This document shows, piece by piece, positions 37,395 through 39,763 of a stretch of 39,763 nt of DNA (the first letter of the stretch is position 1; every line of letters begins with the position of its first letter). The stretch lies in assembly GCA_014378615.1 (NCBI GenBank), contig JACMNI010000049.1:1-39763 (forward strand). Reading direction: 5' to 3'. The stretch comes from Candidatus Saccharimonadota bacterium. GTDB lineage: Bacteria; Patescibacteriota; Saccharimonadia; Saccharimonadales; UBA4665. Position numbers and translations under genes: made by a program. The notes under the pieces are model-generated. The model was not told the DNA's origin and did not search any database. It saw nothing but the letters and a program-made list of their open reading frames with translations.

Positions 37395-38516
37395 TTAAGC
37401 AGCTAGCCTATCCGTGGCTCCGTTCGGACGACGAATTCCGACTTCGTGTGAACCGTCTTTACTGATACACAGAAAGATAGCGACAGCCATCCCGAAGCGG
37501 GCGTGGACATAGCGAGATTGCGCCTCCTTAGAGTAAGGGAAGAGTTTGGTAGCTACCTCTCGGCTATACCACAAATCGTAATTGAACATCTGTAATCGAC
37601 CCTCTGACCGCGCACTAACGTGGTCTTTGTTTAGCGTCGTGTAAGGTACTTCATTAATCATTAATCCCACGCCATTGTGAGGCCCCGTCAGTATCGGAAG
37701 TCCTTGTGGATTTTGCCGCTTCATGACTTCTTTTTGCTTATCTATACTCAAAAAGTAATCTGGCACTGCCAACAGATAGGTATTATTTCCGACAAAACTT
37801 ATAAAATGGTCTGGTCTAAAAGAGTTACCTAAAACAGCCCGGGATATGTCGTCTAAAGTTACAATATTATTTGGATTAACTTTACGGTGTGCATCTTCCG
37901 CCTTTAACACAGCAGCGCAACCAATACTGTTTGGATCAGTATGATTGTTGTCGTCATCGTGGTAGGCGGCTTTGAACCCGGTGTCTACGTTTCTGCTGGC
38001 ATAAGCTTTAATGTCAGCCTCCATTGAAGCTTCGGTGTAATCCTGTAAACTTTCACCTGTACATAGTCGCAGGGCGAGAGCGCCGCCTAATGTGCCGCCC
38101 GGTATTTGCGGGCCAAGGCTCGACCGATAGACTTCGAACATACTATCTTCGTAGCCGACATCTGGACGTTCATCAATACAGCGAATTATCGCACCTGGCG
38201 TGGTGCGATAATAATCATGTGTAATATTCTCAAATAAAGTATTGATCTCTTGTTGCGTAATCTCTCCACTAGCGAGACGCTCTTTAACCGACCAACCTCC
38301 CGACCACTCGGCGCGCTGGTTAGGTATTAAATTACCAATTTCTCCAACAACTGTAACAATTCCTTGCTCGCCTGACATGCGTTCTAGCTCTTCCATATTT
38401 GCTCTTACAAGCGCGCTTTTACCAATATTTTCTCCCAAGTATCGGGGCACGTGAAGGCCCGACCCAGTCATTTCATATAATTTTGACACATGTACCTTTA
38501 CTATTAAATCTCGCAA
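37395..38516 (-). CDS. Hypothetical protein with beta-carbonic-anhydrase-like metal-site motifs
   Basis: 373 aa; IIRCIDERPDVG (CxDxR) and HTDPNSIGCAAVLKA (compare HTDCGAVKA of beta-CA). Confidence 0.75.
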   Translation of the reverse strand: MRDLIVKVHVSKLYEMTGSGLHVPRYLGENIGKSALVRANMEELERMSGEQGIVTVVGEIGNLIPNQRAEWSGGWSVKERLASGEITQQEINTLFENITHDYYRTTPGAIIRCIDERPDVGYEDSMFEVYRSSLGPQIPGGTLGGALALRLCTGESLQDYTEASMEADIKAYASRNVDTGFKAAYHDDDNNHTDPNSIGCAAVLKAEDAHRKVNPNNIVTLDDISRAVLGNSFRPDHFISFVGNNTYLLAVPDYFLSIDKQKEVMKRQNPQGLPILTGPHNGVGLMINEVPYTTLNKDHVSARSEGRLQMFNYDLWYSREVATKLFPYSKEAQSRYVHARFGMAVAIFLCISKDGSHEVGIRRPNGATDRLAA

Positions 38517-38585
38517 AACAAATGATTTTTATAGCACTCCTCGCTCTTGGGTGAAAATGTGATTATATACCATGATCACATAGGA

Positions 38586-38623
38586 ATCAGGTGTCGAATC
38601 CAGCATAAACCTGATACTATAAT
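38586..38623 (+). promoter_or_regulatory. Putative mscL promoter with overlapping inverted repeat
   Basis: ATCAGGT (38586-38592)/ACCTGAT (38609-38615), then TATAAT (38618-38623) and SD AAGGAG before the mscL ATG. Confidence 0.45.
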
Positions 38624-38643
38624 TGCAAATTAAGGAGCCACAT

Positions 38644-39057
38644 ATGTTCAAAGAATTTAAGAAATTTATATTACGAGGAAATGTGGTCGACCTAGCGGTG
38701 GCCGTTGTTGTTGGTGCGGCTTTCAACTCTGTTGTGCAGTCGTTTGTTAAAGATATGATCACACCGCTAGTGTCAGCTGTGTATCAGCAGCAAAAATTTT
38801 CAGAGGCCTACTTTAGTTTTCGCGGTAGTCACTTTTTGTATGGCGATTTCATTAATAATTTAATTTCGTTCTTCATTATTGCCGCCGTCGTCTTTTTCTT
38901 CGTAGTCCAGCCCATAAACAAAGTAGTTACCATTGCGAACCGCAAAGAAACTACAGCTGAACCTTCTACCAAAAAATGTCCCGAGTGCTTGAGCGTTGTT
39001 CCAAAAGCGGCGACCCGTTGCGCCTTTTGTACCAGCAAGCTAGTAGTGACTAAATAG
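38644..39057 (+). CDS. mscL: Large-conductance mechanosensitive channel MscL with C-terminal zinc ribbon
   Basis: FKKFILRGNVVDLAVAVVVGAAFNSVVQSFVKDMITPLV; tail CPECLSVVPKAATRCAFCTSKL. Confidence 0.96.
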   Translation: MFKEFKKFILRGNVVDLAVAVVVGAAFNSVVQSFVKDMITPLVSAVYQQQKFSEAYFSFRGSHFLYGDFINNLISFFIIAAVVFFFVVQPINKVVTIANRKETTAEPSTKKCPECLSVVPKAATRCAFCTSKLVVTK

Positions 39058-39337
39058 TTAGACCAAAGCGGTTCATCAGCCCTCTGCGCGCTGGCTGGCT
39101 TATTCGTGGCGTATCAGGCATTGATTCGCTATTGTATTGGGAATAACCATATTCTGATTTATTAGGACTAACAGGTAAAGCATCTAAGCGCTTATAGGTC
39201 AGTGAGACGTGCCGCCCATCAACATCCATCAATTCAGGGACAATAATATCTGTAATCAGCTGCCAATGGGGTATTCCCAGTAAGCCTTCTTCGCAACTTG
39301 GTATTGGCAAAACATGAGTTTTTAAAACTTCAGTCAT
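39050..39337 (-). CDS. Hypothetical protein
   Basis: 95 aa ORF filling the gap between mscL and atpC; no recognised family. Confidence 0.5.
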   Translation of the reverse strand: MTEVLKTHVLPIPSCEEGLLGIPHWQLITDIIVPELMDVDGRHVSLTYKRLDALPVSPNKSEYGYSQYNSESMPDTPRISQPARRGLMNRFGLTI

Positions 39338-39346
39338 TGATAAGAC

Positions 39347-39763
39347 TTATTGCTTATTGCGGCGGCGCTTAAGATTAGCTACTTGTATACGGACGGCGTG
39401 TCGGTCTACTAGGGCCTGAGCGTGCTCTAAGCTGACCTGGTCGGTGGCCTCAGCCTTCATCTTTTTAGCGCGCTCCATAGCAGCTGCAGCTTCAGATTCG
39501 TTAATTTCGTCGGCATGGTCCGCTTCGTCTACAAGAATACGTAGTTTGTTATTTTCAACTTCAATGGCGCCACCATTTATGGCAAAAAACTCTCGCTGGG
39601 CATCGGTATCACGTGCTTGGCGTCGCACAGCCACCACACCCGTTTTAGCAACCGCTATTAGCGGCATGTGGTGGTCGAGTATACCAATCTCACCGTCGAG
39701 GGTCGGAACAGTCACTTCATAGACGTCATCGTCAAATTTAGAGCCGCTAAGCGATACTAATTG
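39347..39763 (-). CDS. atpC: F-type ATP synthase epsilon subunit (start outside window)
   Basis: Reading frame continues through the window edge as QLVSLSGSKFDDDVYEVTVPTLDGEIGILDHHMPLIAVAKTGVV...FFAINGGAIEVENNKLRILVDEADHADEI. Confidence 0.93.
   Translation of the reverse strand, partial: QLVSLSGSKFDDDVYEVTVPTLDGEIGILDHHMPLIAVAKTGVVAVRRQARDTDAQREFFAINGGAIEVENNKLRILVDEADHADEINESEAAAAMERAKKMKAEATDQVSLEHAQALVDRHAVRIQVANLKRRRNKQ

Noticed and set aside
38974-39057. MscL C-terminal CPEC...CAFC zinc ribbon as a novel fusion
   Set aside because: Similar C-terminal Cys motifs are common in bacterial MscL proteins.
1-39763. CRISPR arrays, transposases, phage structural genes, toxin-antitoxin pairs, stop-codon recoding
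   Set aside because: None seen: no regular repeat-spacer pattern, no recognisable IS/phage proteins, and genes read through normally with UGA as stop.

Overview
Gene-dense 39.8 kb bacterial chromosomal segment using the standard code (UGA as stop). Gene content and order look like an environmental Saccharibacteria (TM7)/Patescibacteria genome; this is inference, since no marker-gene search was possible. Housekeeping genes: dnaB 3' end, ybaB-recR, a DHH phosphoesterase, cysS, pgi, a UvrD-type helicase-nuclease, mscL and partial atpC. Envelope genes: GT2, GT4 and GT-C glycosyltransferases, a VanY-like carboxypeptidase, an LCP protein, AI-2E and UPF0104-type membrane proteins. A signalling cluster carries a membrane protein, an 88-aa protein, a PAS-histidine kinase, a stand-alone receiver and a cysteine-free Crp-like regulator. 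A compact aerobic respiratory module carries cyoABCDE, an FAD-linked dehydrogenase and NDH-2. One tRNA-Gln(UUG) was found. The most interesting signals are: (1) a tRNA-Gln 3'-end duplication followed by a gene-poor, hairpin-rich islet that ends in a signal peptidase I homologue lacking both catalytic dyad residues; (2) a bo3 oxidase whose subunit IV carries a cupredoxin-like extension without copper ligands and whose subunit I lacks the K-channel lysine; (3) a RecR without its C4 zinc finger; (4) an aquaporin whose NPA-Arg is Val; (5) a protein of unknown family with beta-carbonic-anhydrase-like CxDxR and HxD...C motifs; (6) recurrent -10 boxes only 6-12 nt upstream of start codons, suggesting leaderless transcripts.
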